DNA of 35,840 bases. It comes from Siminovitchia sp047228825 (GTDB lineage Bacteria; Bacillota; Bacilli; Bacillales; Bacillaceae_C). The position numbers and the translations under genes were made by a program. Positions 1 to 9,900 of this stretch are shown one piece after another. The stretch lies in NCBI RefSeq assembly GCF_047228825.1, contig NZ_JBFEGN010000038.1, positions 1 through 35,840 on the forward strand, in the 5' to 3' direction. The notes under the pieces are model-generated. The model had not been told where the DNA came from and made no database searches. It was given only the letters and a program-made list of their open reading frames with translations. Each line of letters begins with the position of its first letter. Positions within the stretch are counted from its first letter, which is position 1.

Positions 1-2
1 TT

Positions 3-74
3 GTTGGGGGAAAATTTTTTTATGCCTTCGTTCTAGCCCTTGGACTGTTTGGATTTACGAGACATCGCAATTAG
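3..74 (+). CDS. Possible C-terminal end of an upstream membrane protein (partial)
   Basis: The frame starting at base 3 stays open from the window edge to a TAG at 72-74. It encodes a hydrophobic stretch rich in F, L, A and G, followed by a basic tail (TRHRN). That is the pattern of a last transmembrane segment with a cytoplasmic positive end. Only about 23 codons are visible, so the family cannot be named and chance cannot be excluded. It is on the plus strand, ahead of the aroF leader. Confidence 0.25.
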   Translation, partial: VGGKFFYAFVLALGLFGFTRHRN

Positions 75-130
75 CTTAAATTGTTTGCACATTGTTGATG
101 TAACAGCGGTAAAAAATGAGGAAAAAAGGA

Positions 131-161
131 TTGTGAGAGATGTTCATCAATTTGTTATGAT
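131..161 (+). promoter_or_regulatory. Candidate SigA promoter of the T-box/aroF operon
   Basis: An extended -10 element, TGT followed by TATGAT, lies at 153-161. A weak -35 (TTGTGA, 131-136) is 19 bases upstream of TATGAT. Transcription would begin near 168, about 75 bases ahead of T-box stem I. This is a pattern match only. Confidence 0.4.
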
Positions 162-240
162 GATGAAAATGCACCTTTACAAACGAAGGTTTATGTGGTA
201 AAAATTAATGATAAATAACTTTGATAATCGGCAATGACAA

Positions 241-475
241 GGAGAAAGTAATGTTCATTTCACTGTTTCAGAGAGCTGGTGGATGGTGGGAACCAGTATA
301 TAAATGAACATGAATTACGGCCTCGAGCTTCTTTTCTGAACGTTTGGCACGTGCTGCACAAGTAAGAAAAGACGGGACATCCGTTATCTGTATGAAGAGG
401 CGGAAAATATTTCCGCAACGAGGGTGGTACCGCGATGATCAATCGTCCCTGCTTATGGCAGGGGCGATTTTTTAA
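241..475 (+). promoter_or_regulatory. T-box riboswitch leader, probably tyrosine-responsive
   Basis: The leader carries the near-invariant T-box core AGGGTGGTACCGCG at 421-434, followed by an intrinsic terminator at 441-473. Stem I can be drawn. GTTCATTT (253-260) pairs with AAATGAAC (302-309), the distal part closes with CTGGT (276-280) and ACCAG (292-296), and the AGTA loop-E strand lies at 247-250. Opposite it, GAAT (312-315) precedes the triplet TAC (316-318), where the specifier codon normally lies, so uncharged tRNA-Tyr is the likely ligand. Uncharged tRNA would stabilise the antiterminator and allow aroF-hisC-tyrA-aroA expression. The T-box assignment is firm; the codon is an inference from the loop position. 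Confidence 0.92.
441..473 (+). terminator. T-box regulatory terminator
   Basis: AATCGTCCCTGC (441-452) pairs with GCAGGGGCGATT (458-469) through one G-U pair and runs into a T tract to 473. The stem starts six bases downstream of the T-box core, so it competes with the antiterminator that would use that core. Confidence 0.9.
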
Positions 476-505
476 TATTTATTTTTAAATTGGAGGTTTT
501 TGGCA

Positions 506-1678
506 ATGAGATATTTAACGGCAGGGGAATCACACGGCCCGCAGCTGACGGCGATTTTGGAGGGAGTTCCCGCAGGGCTGGCGCTAACGGCGGACATGAT
601 CAATGAACAGTTGGCCCGAAGACAAAAAGGGTATGGCCGCGGCAGAAGGATGCAAATTGAAAAGGATGAAGTGCAAATTTTAAGCGGGGTTCGCCATGGC
701 AAAACGATCGGCTCTCCGATCACGCTCGTTGTGACAAACCGCGATTTTAAACATTGGAGAAAAATTATGGGAGCCGAACCCCTGACAGAAGCGGAACAAG
801 AAGAAGTAAAAAGGCAAATTACCAGGCCGCGCCCGGGTCATGCAGATTTAAACGGCGCCATTAAATATGGCCATCGTGATATGCGAAATGTCCTTGAACG
901 TTCTTCAGCCCGAGAAACGACGGCAAGGGTGGCGGCCGGCGCCGTTGCCAGAATCGTTCTTTCTGAGCTGGGCATCAACATCGGCGGGCATGTTCTGGAA
1001 ATCGGGGGAGTCAAAGCAGAGAATGTCAAGTATGAAAGCATTGAGGATCTCCAGGAAAGAACAGAGGCTTCTCCTGTCCGGTGCCTCGATGAAGCGGCTG
1101 CCGAAAAAATGATGAGAGCCATCGATGATGCAAAAGAGCAGGGGGATTCCATCGGCGGCATTGTTGAAGTAATCGCAGAGGGCATGCCGATCGGTGTCGG
1201 CAGTTATGTCCATTACGACAGGAAGCTTGATTCCAAACTTGCAGGCGCCATCATGAGCATTAACGCATTTAAAGGTGTTGAAATTGGTGTCGGATTTCAA
1301 GCAGCCCATAAACCGGGAAGCCTCGTACACGATGAAATTATTTGGGATGAAGAGAAAGGCTATACAAGAAAGACGAATAATGCCGGGGGGCTGGAAGGCG
1401 GCATGTCGACCGGAATGCCAATCGTCATCAGAGGCGTGATGAAGCCGATTCCTACACTGTACAAACCGTTGAACAGCGTGGATATTGATACAAAGGAGCC
1501 TTTCCAGGCAAGCATCGAACGTTCTGACAGCTGCGCGGTGCCGGCAGCAAGCGTCGTGGCCGAATCCGTAGTAGCCTGGGAATTGGCCCATGCGGTGTTA
1601 GATCAATTTGGGCATGACCAGATCGGCCAAATTAAGGAAAATATTAATCAATATAAGGCTTATGCAAAAAGATTCTAG
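506..1678 (+). CDS. aroF: Chorismate synthase
   Basis: The enzyme converts 5-enolpyruvylshikimate-3-phosphate to chorismate using reduced FMN, the last shared step of aromatic amino acid synthesis (called aroC in E. coli). The 390-residue length is typical of the family. Hallmarks include the N-terminal MRYLTAGESHG, the RSSARETTARVAAGA stretch near residue 130 and the C-terminal RSDSCAVPAASVVAE motif. I chose the ATG at 506, which lies nine bases behind GGAGG (492-496). An in-frame TTG at 500 is too close to that site. It is the first gene after the T-box terminator, and hisC follows 28 bases after its stop. In B. subtilis aroB, aroH and the trp genes lie between these two, and here they do not. 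Confidence 0.97.
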   Translation: MRYLTAGESHGPQLTAILEGVPAGLALTADMINEQLARRQKGYGRGRRMQIEKDEVQILSGVRHGKTIGSPITLVVTNRDFKHWRKIMGAEPLTEAEQEEVKRQITRPRPGHADLNGAIKYGHRDMRNVLERSSARETTARVAAGAVARIVLSELGINIGGHVLEIGGVKAENVKYESIEDLQERTEASPVRCLDEAAAEKMMRAIDDAKEQGDSIGGIVEVIAEGMPIGVGSYVHYDRKLDSKLAGAIMSINAFKGVEIGVGFQAAHKPGSLVHDEIIWDEEKGYTRKTNNAGGLEGGMSTGMPIVIRGVMKPIPTLYKPLNSVDIDTKEPFQASIERSDSCAVPAASVVAESVVAWELAHAVLDQFGHDQIGQIKENINQYKAYAKRF

Positions 1679-1706
1679 GCCAAAAAAATATAAAGGAGGG
1701 CTCAAC

Positions 1707-2792
1707 ATGAAAGAAGTAAAGGTAAACCGTGAACTGTTGACTTTAAAAGCCTATTCCCCCGGAAAATCAAGCGAAGAGGTGAAACGGGAATACGGATTAA
1801 CGAAGATTGTCAAATTGGCGTCGAACGAAAACCCATACGGTTCTTCACCGCTCGTACGTGAAGCCATTTCTTCCTTGGAAAATTTTGCTGTTTATCCTGA
1901 CGGAGCCGCTGTGACGCTAAGAGAAAAAGTAGCCAAATTGCTGGAAGTGGATGAACATCAGCTTATTTTTACAAGCGGTTTGGATGAGTTGATTCAAATT
2001 ATCAGCAGGGCAATGCTTTCCGAAGATTCCAATACGGTGATGGCAGCTGAAACTTTTTCCCAATATCGCCACCATGCGGTCATCCAGAAAGCGGAAATTA
2101 GGGAAGTGCCATTGAAAGATGGCTGCCACGATTTAAACGCGATGGCGGCCCAAATCGATGAGCGCACGCAAGTTGTCTGGATTTGCAATCCGAATAATCC
2201 GACCGGGACATATGTAAACCGGGAGGAGCTCCAGGCATTTTTAAAAATGGTCCCACCCCATGCGCTGGTGGTGTTGGATGAAGCTTATTATGAGTATGCA
2301 GCGGCAGACGATTATCCGGATACGATTCCGTTGCTGGACCGTTATAAAAATCTGCTTATTATGCGTACTTTCTCAAAAGCATATGGTTTGGCAGCATTCC
2401 GCATCGGTTACGGGATCGCGGATGCGGGACTTATAAAACAATTGGACGTGGCGCGGCTTCCGTTCAATACTTCCGCACTTGCGCAAACAGCAGCCATAGC
2501 GGCGCTGCAAGATCAAACCTTTGTGGAAAAGTGCGTCAGTGAAAACGTCAATGAATTGCAGAAATTTTACGACATATGCAAACGGCACAATTTTGAATAT
2601 TACCCTTCGCAAGGGAATTTTATATTCATTCGCATTCCGGGAAAAGAAAGCGCGGACGTTTTTCAATATTTACTGGAAAAAGGTTTCGTCGTCAGGCCGT
2701 TTCCAAACGGCATCCGAATTACGGTTGGGACAAAAGAGCAAAACGAAGAGCTTTTTCAACTATTGGAAAAGATGGTGCTCGTTACACAATAG
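1707..2792 (+). CDS. hisC: Histidinol-phosphate / aromatic amino acid aminotransferase
   Basis: This is a PLP-dependent fold type I aminotransferase of 361 residues. In Bacillus the HisC enzyme of this operon serves histidine synthesis and also transaminates prephenate-derived keto acids for tyrosine and phenylalanine. Visible motifs are NPNNPTG (161-167), the PLP-ring aspartate D191 in VVLDEAYYEY, the Schiff-base lysine K224 in TFSKAYG and the arginine in FRIGYG. The ATG at 1707 follows AAAGGAGGG with good spacing. Upstream in-frame codons overlap aroF and were rejected. It lies between aroF and tyrA in one transcription unit, consistent with a role in tyrosine synthesis. The sequence alone cannot show which substrate dominates. 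Confidence 0.95.
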   Translation: MKEVKVNRELLTLKAYSPGKSSEEVKREYGLTKIVKLASNENPYGSSPLVREAISSLENFAVYPDGAAVTLREKVAKLLEVDEHQLIFTSGLDELIQIISRAMLSEDSNTVMAAETFSQYRHHAVIQKAEIREVPLKDGCHDLNAMAAQIDERTQVVWICNPNNPTGTYVNREELQAFLKMVPPHALVVLDEAYYEYAAADDYPDTIPLLDRYKNLLIMRTFSKAYGLAAFRIGYGIADAGLIKQLDVARLPFNTSALAQTAAIAALQDQTFVEKCVSENVNELQKFYDICKRHNFEYYPSQGNFIFIRIPGKESADVFQYLLEKGFVVRPFPNGIRITVGTKEQNEELFQLLEKMVLVTQ

Positions 2793-2813
2793 ACAGATAG
2801 AGAGGGACATCAT

Positions 2814-3914
2814 TTGGAAAGACGTGTGTTAATTGCAGGTGTAGGGCTCATTGGCGGTTCGATCGCTCTTGCAATCAAAAAAGAACATCAAGCCCGCATA
2901 GTCGGATTTGACTTGAATGAAGAAAACTGCAAACTTGCCGAAAAGATGCAAATCATCGATGAAATTGCATCATCACTTGAACAAGAGGCTGTTTTAAGTG
3001 ACTTGATCATTCTGGCCTGCCCGGTTGAGGAAGTGGGCCATATGATCGGGCGGCTTTCTGAATTGCCTTTAAAACAAAACGCTATTGTCACGGATGTTGG
3101 CAGCACGAAGGGGAAAATTATGGAAAAGGCTGAAATCCTCAACCAAAAGGGGGTCACTTTTATCGGCGGTCATCCGATGGCCGGATCCCACAAGACGGGG
3201 GCCGGGAGTGCAAGGGTGCATTTGTTTGAAAATGCTTTTTACGTATTAACCCCTTCAGCCCAAACCGATGAAAGCAAAATTGTTGAGTTGAAAGGCTGGT
3301 TGAAAGGCACGAAAGCCAATTTTGTCGTGATGGATCCCAAAGAGCATGACCAGATAACAGGCGTCGTCAGCCATTTGCCGCACATGATTGCATCAAGCCT
3401 TGTCCGCCAGGTCGAAAGCCATGCCCAAACCAATGATCGTGTCCGCTGGCTCGCAGCGGGCGGCTTCCGCGATATTACCCGGATTGCTTCCAGCAGTCCG
3501 GAAATGTGGCGGGACATTATTTTGCAAAACAAGTCAAGCTTGCTGGAATTGCTAAGCGAATGGATTGATGAAATGAATTTCGTCAAGTCGCTAGTTGAAA
3601 CGGGGAACGGGGATCATATTTATCATTATTTTTCAGGGGCCAAAAAATTCAGGGACTCCCTTCCGGTTCGTGCAAAAGGCGCCATTGATGCTTTTTACGA
3701 CTTGTTCGTCGATGTGCTGGATAAACCGGGTGTCATCTCCCGCGTTACAACTATTTTGGCGGAAGAACAAATCAGTTTGACGAACATTCGGATCATTGAA
3801 GCAAGGGAAGACGTGTTTGGTGTTCTCCGCTTAAGTTTCCAAACGGATGAAGACAGGCAGCGGGCCAAGACGTGCTTGGAAAAAACCGGGTTTGAGACGT
3901 ATTTGAACATGTAA
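2814..3914 (+). CDS. tyrA: Prephenate dehydrogenase with C-terminal ACT domain
   Basis: TyrA oxidatively decarboxylates prephenate to 4-hydroxyphenylpyruvate with NAD+, committing chorismate to tyrosine. The 366-residue protein opens with a Rossmann motif GVGLIGGS (9-16). It carries the catalytic-region GGHPMAGS with H120, and the last 75 or so residues form an ACT domain (VLDKPGVISRVTTIL) that usually senses tyrosine. Translation starts at TTG 2814, behind AGAGAGGGA. The gene lies 21 bases after hisC, and aroA begins 13 bases after its stop. The combination of a probable Tyr T-box and an ACT domain suggests control by tyrosine at both the RNA and enzyme levels. Confidence 0.96.
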   Translation: MERRVLIAGVGLIGGSIALAIKKEHQARIVGFDLNEENCKLAEKMQIIDEIASSLEQEAVLSDLIILACPVEEVGHMIGRLSELPLKQNAIVTDVGSTKGKIMEKAEILNQKGVTFIGGHPMAGSHKTGAGSARVHLFENAFYVLTPSAQTDESKIVELKGWLKGTKANFVVMDPKEHDQITGVVSHLPHMIASSLVRQVESHAQTNDRVRWLAAGGFRDITRIASSSPEMWRDIILQNKSSLLELLSEWIDEMNFVKSLVETGNGDHIYHYFSGAKKFRDSLPVRAKGAIDAFYDLFVDVLDKPGVISRVTTILAEEQISLTNIRIIEAREDVFGVLRLSFQTDEDRQRAKTCLEKTGFETYLNM

Positions 3915-3927
3915 AGGAGGATGCTTG

Positions 3928-5226
3928 ATGAGCATGCTGTTAAAGACAGATGAGGGAATCCGGCTAAAAGGCACCCTCAGCGTTCCGGGTGATAAATCGA
4001 TTTCCCACCGGGCAGTCATGTTTGGTTCGATTGCAGAAGGGACGACTAAGATTCACGGGCTTTTAACGGGAGACGATTGTCTTCGTACAATCGATTGTTT
4101 TCAAAAAATGGGCGTCCAGATCGAAAGAAATGAAGATGATGTGGAAATTAGGGGCCGCGGGATTGACGGGCTGCAGGAACCGAAAGAGATATTGGACGTA
4201 CGAAACTCCGGAACAACGATCCGCCTTCTTTTGGGGATTTTGGCGAATGCTGCTTTTCACGCTTGCTTGATAGGCGATGAGTCCATTGCCAAAAGGCCGA
4301 TGGACAGGGTGGTGCAGCCGCTTTTAAAAATGGGGGCGAAAATTGATGGCAGGGAAAATGGGAGCTTTACTCCGCTCAGCATTCGCGGCGGCTCATTAAC
4401 CGGGATAGATTATATCTCACCGGTTGCAAGTGCACAAGTGAAATCGGCCGTATTATTGGCCGGACTTCGGGCGGATGGCGTAACGTCCGTCACCGAGCCG
4501 CAACTGTCAAGAGACCATACGGAAAGAATGCTGCGTTTATTCGGCTGTGAAGTGGAAGAAGATGGTTTGAAAAAATCAATAAAGGGAAACCAAACTTTAA
4601 GAGGAACGACAATCCATATACCGGGAGACATTTCTTCCGCCGCTTTTTTCCTCGTTGCGGGACTGATCGTTCCAAACAGCGAATTAACCATTCTTAATAC
4701 AGGAATAAATCCGACGAGAACTGGCATAATAGACGTGTTAAAAGAAATGGGCGCAGATATATTAATGGAAAGAAAAGATGAAAGTTCCATTGAACCTGTA
4801 GCCGATATCACGGTTAAAACTTCTTCCTTAAAAGGCATTGAAATCGGCGGAGACATCATTCCCCGCTTAATTGATGAAATCCCTGTTATTGCCCTGGCCG
4901 CGACACAAGCGGACGGAACAACGATCATAAAAGATGCAGCCGAGCTTAAAGTAAAAGAAACGAACCGAATCGAGACGGTTGTAAAAGAACTATCCAAAAT
5001 GGGAGCGCGGATTGAAGCAACGGAAGACGGGATGAAAATTTATGGAAAATCGAAACTCCATCCTGCAACGGTAGACAGCCATGGGGACCATCGAATCGGA
5101 ATGATGCTTGCCATTGCCTCCTGTCTCGCCAAAGGAGAAACGGCCATTGAAAACAACGAGGCGATCGGTATTTCTTTTCCCCGGTTTTTTGACCTGCTGG
5201 AGGAATTAAAACACTCAAACACCTAA
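3928..5226 (+). CDS. aroA: 3-phosphoshikimate 1-carboxyvinyltransferase (EPSP synthase)
   Basis: This enzyme transfers enolpyruvate from PEP to shikimate-3-phosphate, the step before chorismate synthase (called aroE in B. subtilis). The protein is 432 residues. It shows GDKSISHRA with K23 near the N-terminus, an NSGTT(I)R loop at 93-99, AKRPMDR, and the C-terminal HGDHRIGM motif. The RPMDR and NSGT forms resemble class II enzymes, the group common in Gram-positive bacteria. The ATG at 3928 lies seven bases behind AGGAGG; an in-frame TTG three bases earlier is less well placed. It is the last gene of the aromatic operon. No terminator is visible before bcsA, which starts 20 bases later, so read-through is possible. 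Confidence 0.96.
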   Translation: MSMLLKTDEGIRLKGTLSVPGDKSISHRAVMFGSIAEGTTKIHGLLTGDDCLRTIDCFQKMGVQIERNEDDVEIRGRGIDGLQEPKEILDVRNSGTTIRLLLGILANAAFHACLIGDESIAKRPMDRVVQPLLKMGAKIDGRENGSFTPLSIRGGSLTGIDYISPVASAQVKSAVLLAGLRADGVTSVTEPQLSRDHTERMLRLFGCEVEEDGLKKSIKGNQTLRGTTIHIPGDISSAAFFLVAGLIVPNSELTILNTGINPTRTGIIDVLKEMGADILMERKDESSIEPVADITVKTSSLKGIEIGGDIIPRLIDEIPVIALAATQADGTTIIKDAAELKVKETNRIETVVKELSKMGARIEATEDGMKIYGKSKLHPATVDSHGDHRIGMMLAIASCLAKGETAIENNEAIGISFPRFFDLLEELKHSNT

Positions 5227-5246
5227 AGACAAAGAAGAAAGGGGAT

Positions 5247-6323
5247 ATGAAGTTGCCGCAGATCCTATCAGTCGGAACAGGAGTCCCTGAACATATCGTT
5301 TCACAAGACGAGGCGCTTGCCTTGGCAAGAAAATTATTTTCCCGGTCCTTTAAGAATTTGGAGCGTTTGCTTTCTGTCTTTCACAATGGCCAAATTAAAA
5401 AAAGACATATTGCAAAAAAACTGGAATGGTACGAAAAGGACCATTCCTTTTCTGAAAAAAACGCCGCTTTCATTGAATCGGCGCTCGGCTTGTGCAAGCA
5501 GGCGGTCAATGAATGTCTCCGTGAAATACATGTAGATCACGGGGAAATCAGTGCCGTTTTCTTGGTTTGCACCTCCGGACTGGCAACGCCCAGCCTGGAT
5601 GCCAGATTGATGAACGAATTGCCGTTTTCCCGGAATATGAAGAGAATTCCGATTTGGGGTCTTGGCTGCGCGGGAGGTGCAGCGGGACTTTCCAGGGCAT
5701 TTGAATATTGCCGGGCATTCCCCGATCAAAAGGTCCTCGTTGTCGCTGTTGAGTTGTGCAGCTTAACCTTCCAAAAAGATGATGTTTCCAAAAGCAATTT
5801 GATCGGCACTTCCCTATTTTCAGACGGGGCTGCGGCCGTTCTTATTGCAGGTGATCAAGCATTTATTGAAAAAAAACCAAAGCAGCATGTTCCTTTCATT
5901 ATTGATACGCAATCCACATTGCTGGAAAATTCTTTGGATGTTATGGGATGGGACATCAAGGATAATGGACTGTATGTCGTCTTTGCAAAAAGCATTCCCG
6001 CCCTGATTGAGAGTTGGTTGGAACCGAATGTGAATGAATTTTTGGATGCTCACGGTCTTGATATTAATGATATTGACCATTTTATCGCCCATCCCGGCGG
6101 AAAAAAAGTCGTTTCTGCCTATGAAAAGTCCCTTGGCCTGTCCCCTCATAAAACAGCAGATTCTTTGGAAGTTCTGGAAAATTTTGGTAATATGTCCTCT
6201 CCCACTGTTTTATTCATCCTGAAACGTTTCATGGAAAAACAAATCGCCCCCGGGGAATATGGCCTGATTGCGGCACTTGGCCCGGGTTTTAGTTCGGAAA
6301 TGCTCTTGGTCAGGTGGAAATGA
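5247..6323 (+). CDS. bcsA: Type III polyketide synthase (chalcone synthase-like, BcsA/BpsA)
   Basis: This 358-residue thiolase-fold enzyme should condense a long-chain acyl-CoA with malonyl-CoA units to alkylpyrones, as reported for B. subtilis BpsA. The Cys-His-Asn triad is intact: C141 in WGLGCAGGAAG, H282 in FIAHPGGKK and N315 in NFGNMSSPTV. The ATG at 5247 follows GAAAGGGG. The next gene is its usual methyltransferase partner, and the stop codon overlaps that start. Acyl chain length and product cannot be read from the sequence. Confidence 0.93.
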   Translation: MKLPQILSVGTGVPEHIVSQDEALALARKLFSRSFKNLERLLSVFHNGQIKKRHIAKKLEWYEKDHSFSEKNAAFIESALGLCKQAVNECLREIHVDHGEISAVFLVCTSGLATPSLDARLMNELPFSRNMKRIPIWGLGCAGGAAGLSRAFEYCRAFPDQKVLVVAVELCSLTFQKDDVSKSNLIGTSLFSDGAAAVLIAGDQAFIEKKPKQHVPFIIDTQSTLLENSLDVMGWDIKDNGLYVVFAKSIPALIESWLEPNVNEFLDAHGLDINDIDHFIAHPGGKKVVSAYEKSLGLSPHKTADSLEVLENFGNMSSPTVLFILKRFMEKQIAPGEYGLIAALGPGFSSEMLLVRWK

Positions 6324-6844
6324 TGTTTTTCTTGATTTTTTTGGTCTTTATCATTTGCCAGCGGGTTGCCGAACTGTTGATGGCCAAAAGCAATGAGCGC
6401 TGGATGAAAGAGCGGGGCGCCAAGGAGTATGGCCGGGATCATTACAGATTTATGGTTTTGATTCATGTCGGTTTTTTTCTTTTTTTAATCGCAGAAACGC
6501 TGCTGACAAGCCGGCCTTTAAATCCTTACTGGCCGTTTCTCCTCATCCTCTTTATCATCGTTCAATTGGCACGGGTCTGGGTCATTTCCAGCCTGGGCCG
6601 GTTTTGGAATACAAAAATCATCGTGCTGCCAGGCGCGAAGATGGTTAAAAAGGGTCCGTTTAAATATATGAAGCATCCGAATTATTTGATTGTGACAATT
6701 GAGTTGCTGGTCATCCCTTTATTATTTCAAGCATACGTTACGGCGTCTGTCTTTTTTATATTAAACCAGGTCATTTTAATGGTAAGAATTCCAATGGAAG
6801 AAAAGGCGCTCAAGGAAAATACCGATTATGATGCTTATTTCTGA
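6323..6844 (+). CDS. ypbQ: Isoprenylcysteine carboxyl methyltransferase-family membrane protein (YpbQ/BpsB)
   Basis: The 173-residue protein is very hydrophobic, with several transmembrane stretches (about 1-14, 43-62, 68-88 and 124-155). It has the ICMT-family signature KKGPFKYMKHPNYL, with HPNY at 118-121, and a following glutamate at E127. In B. subtilis the homologue BpsB methylates alkylpyrones made by the neighbouring synthase, and the same pairing is seen here. The start lies in the tail of bcsA, where AGGTGG (6312-6317) precedes two consecutive ATGs (6320 and 6323). I use 6323 for better spacing, and 6320 would add one residue. Either way translation is coupled to bcsA. Confidence 0.88.
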   Translation: MFFLIFLVFIICQRVAELLMAKSNERWMKERGAKEYGRDHYRFMVLIHVGFFLFLIAETLLTSRPLNPYWPFLLILFIIVQLARVWVISSLGRFWNTKIIVLPGAKMVKKGPFKYMKHPNYLIVTIELLVIPLLFQAYVTASVFFILNQVILMVRIPMEEKALKENTDYDAYF

Positions 6845-6928
6845 CGATTACTATGGGAAAAAAGCGAAAAATTAGGTAAAATGGAGGATAGGGAGATAAA
6901 ATAGTAAATTAAGGGGTTAGTCATAAGC

Positions 6929-9900
6929 ATGCTTAAAGTAGCGGAAAAAAACGCAAGGCTTTCCTTGCTTGAAAAATCATTAACGTTAATCGAAAGATTT
7001 GAACAAAATGGCGACTTGGAACGTACCGGCAAAACCAAAAAATTGCTTAAAAAAATCTATTCCAACGAATTTATCGCTGCCTTCAGCGGGCATTTTTCTG
7101 CAGGCAAATCCACCATGATCAATGCTTTGGTTGGAGAAGAAGTTCTTCCGTCAAGCCCGATTCCGACAAGCGCGAACCTTGTGAAAGTATATGGGTCCGA
7201 CCGGGAATTTTCCAAAGTGCATTATCACAATAAGAAACCGCTTATATTTCACGCGCCATACAGCTTTGAAACAGTGAAGGAATTTTGCAAAAATGGTGAT
7301 GTGCTCGAAATTGAAATCGGCAAAATGAACGGGAAAATCCCGAAAGGGATCACGATAATGGACACCCCCGGGGTCGACTCCACAGATGATGCCCACCGGC
7401 TGTCAACCGAATCGGCACTTCATTTGGCCGATCTCGTTTTTTATGTGATGGACTACAACCATGTACAATCGGAATTAAACTTTATTTATACAAAAAACCT
7501 GTTAATGCACGGGACAAGGCTTTATTTAATTATCAATCAAATTGATAAACATAATGATAGCGAACTGTCTTTTGAGGACTATAAAAAGTCTGTGCAGCTT
7601 GCATTCGAAGCCTGGGATGTCCATCCGGATAGAATTTTTTTCACGACACTGAAACAACCGGATCATCCTTTCAACGAGTTCCCGGATGTAAAAAATGTGC
7701 TTCGCGAAGCGATGCTCCACCATAAAGAATGGATGGAAAAAACTGTTCGAACAGCCCAGAGCCAATTGATTGCAGAACATACCAATTGGCTTCAGGAACA
7801 AAAGATCCTGGAAATCGAACCATTTGACAATATTATATCGGGATATTCGGAGGAACATATCGGTGAAGCATTCCAAAAAGAAGCAAACCTTGAAAGGAAA
7901 ATCACCGAGTTAACCGAAATGGGTAACAAATGGGCATACGCATTGGATCAGGAGCGAGAAAAATTATTTAAAAACGCCTATTTAATGCCGTATGAAACGA
8001 GGGCGGCGGCAGAAAAATTTTTGGAGGCTTTTCAACCTGATTTTAAAGTCGGTTTCTTTAGAAGCAAAGCAAAAACGGAAGCCGAAAAGCAACGGCGGCT
8101 TCGCACTTTTTCCGAACAGGTAAAAAAGCAGGTTGAAACGGAAGTTGAGTGGCATATGCGCGAGCTGTTTGCCAAAAAGCTTTCTGAAGCGCAAGTATTC
8201 AATTCCGGACTTGAATCTGCCGCCCAAAGCTTAAAAATGGAAATGGACGACCGCCTGTTCATTGATACAATAAAAAAAGGAGCCCGTGTAACGGGGGAAT
8301 ATGTCCTTAATTATTGCGAAGAAATTGCAACCCGCCTCAAAAGGACAGCAGCCAGCCAATCCGAAGAGCTCAAACAGGCGATCAAAGAAGAAATTGAAAA
8401 GAAGGCGGAAAAAGAAATCAACTCGCTTCACAAGGAACTGAAGCAAGTGAAAGAAATTACGAGCGCCCTTGCAAAAGCCGCAGAAATCGAAAAAGAGTTT
8501 GAGCAAAAAGCAGCCGTTGTGACAAAGCCTACCGGAAACGAAGAAGAACGGTTAACAAACATGATTTCAGAATGGAAAACCCTTGAGCGGAATGTGACGG
8601 TTTACGATGAAACCCGGAGCATGCCGGATAAGCGTAAAAAGCAAACACGGCAAAACGAATGCAAACAGGAAAGGGAGGCCATTCCGGCTTTCTCTTTTGA
8701 TGAATCGATCACTAAAATAGAGAAAGCAGCTACTCTGCTGTCCAAAGAAAAAAGTTTTCAGCGAATCGCAGAACAATTACGGAAAAAAGTGGACAGATTA
8801 AAAGAAAGCAATTTTACCATTGCTTTATTTGGCGCTTTTAGCGCCGGAAAATCGTCTTTTGCCAATGCGCTGCTCGGTGAAAAAGTCCTGCCGGTATCAC
8901 CCAACCCGACAACGGCGGCCATTAGCCGGATCTGCCCGCCAAATCACGGGCATGAACATGGCACAGCCGTCGTGCGCCTCAAAAGTTCGGGGGACATGCT
9001 TGCAGACGTCAGCCAGTCGTTGCAGCTGTTTGGCCATACGGCGGGTTCGCTGGATGAAGCCCATTCTATGATTCCTTCCGTATTGGCAAAACAAGACAGC
9101 CACGCGGAGGCGAAAGAAAAAGTTCATTTGTCGTTCCTATCCGCATTCCAAGCCGGCTATGAAACTTTTAAGGATCAACTTGGCAATCATCTGCTGGCTG
9201 ATTTGCAGGAATTCCATCATTTTGTTGCTGTTGAATCACAATCGTGCTTTGTCGAATCAATAGATCTATATTATGATTGTCCGTTTACCCGCAAAGGAGT
9301 CACGCTCGTTGACACACCCGGAGCCGATTCGATCAATGCAAGACATACCGGTGTCGCTTTCGATTACATCAAAAACTCGGACGCCATTTTATTCGTCACC
9401 TACTACAACCATGCTTTTTCAAAAGCAGACCGGGAGTTTCTCATCCAATTGGGAAGAGTGAAGGATGCTTTTGAACTGGATAAGATGTTCTTTATCGTCA
9501 ATGCCATTGATCTGGCTTCTTCCAAAGATGAGGTGGATGACGTACTGCATTATGTCAAAAACCAGCTCACGGAATACGGCATCCGTTTTCCAAGAATTTT
9601 TGGCTTATCGAGCAAGCAGGCCCAGCTGCCGGACATGAGGGGCCAATCGGGCATAGACGATTTCCGGCATGTGTTTCAGCAGTTTCTTGAATCCGATTTG
9701 ACGCAAATGGCAGTGCAATCCGCCGTAGCGGAATTTCAACGGGCCACTACGATGCTCGACCAAATGATTGCTGCTGCGAGTGAGGATGAACATATAAAAG
9801 AAGAAAGAAAACGCAAGTTGCTTGAATCAAGGGATCAGTTGAATCGATGGCTCGGCGGGGTTCAATTGGGATCCATCCCGGATCGGCTGCATCAGGAAGC

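Noticed and set aside
905..1591. Long minus-strand open frame inside aroF (228 codons)
   Set aside because: It lies antisense to the conserved chorismate synthase, has no ribosome site or recognisable family, and its composition is that of a codon-bias shadow.
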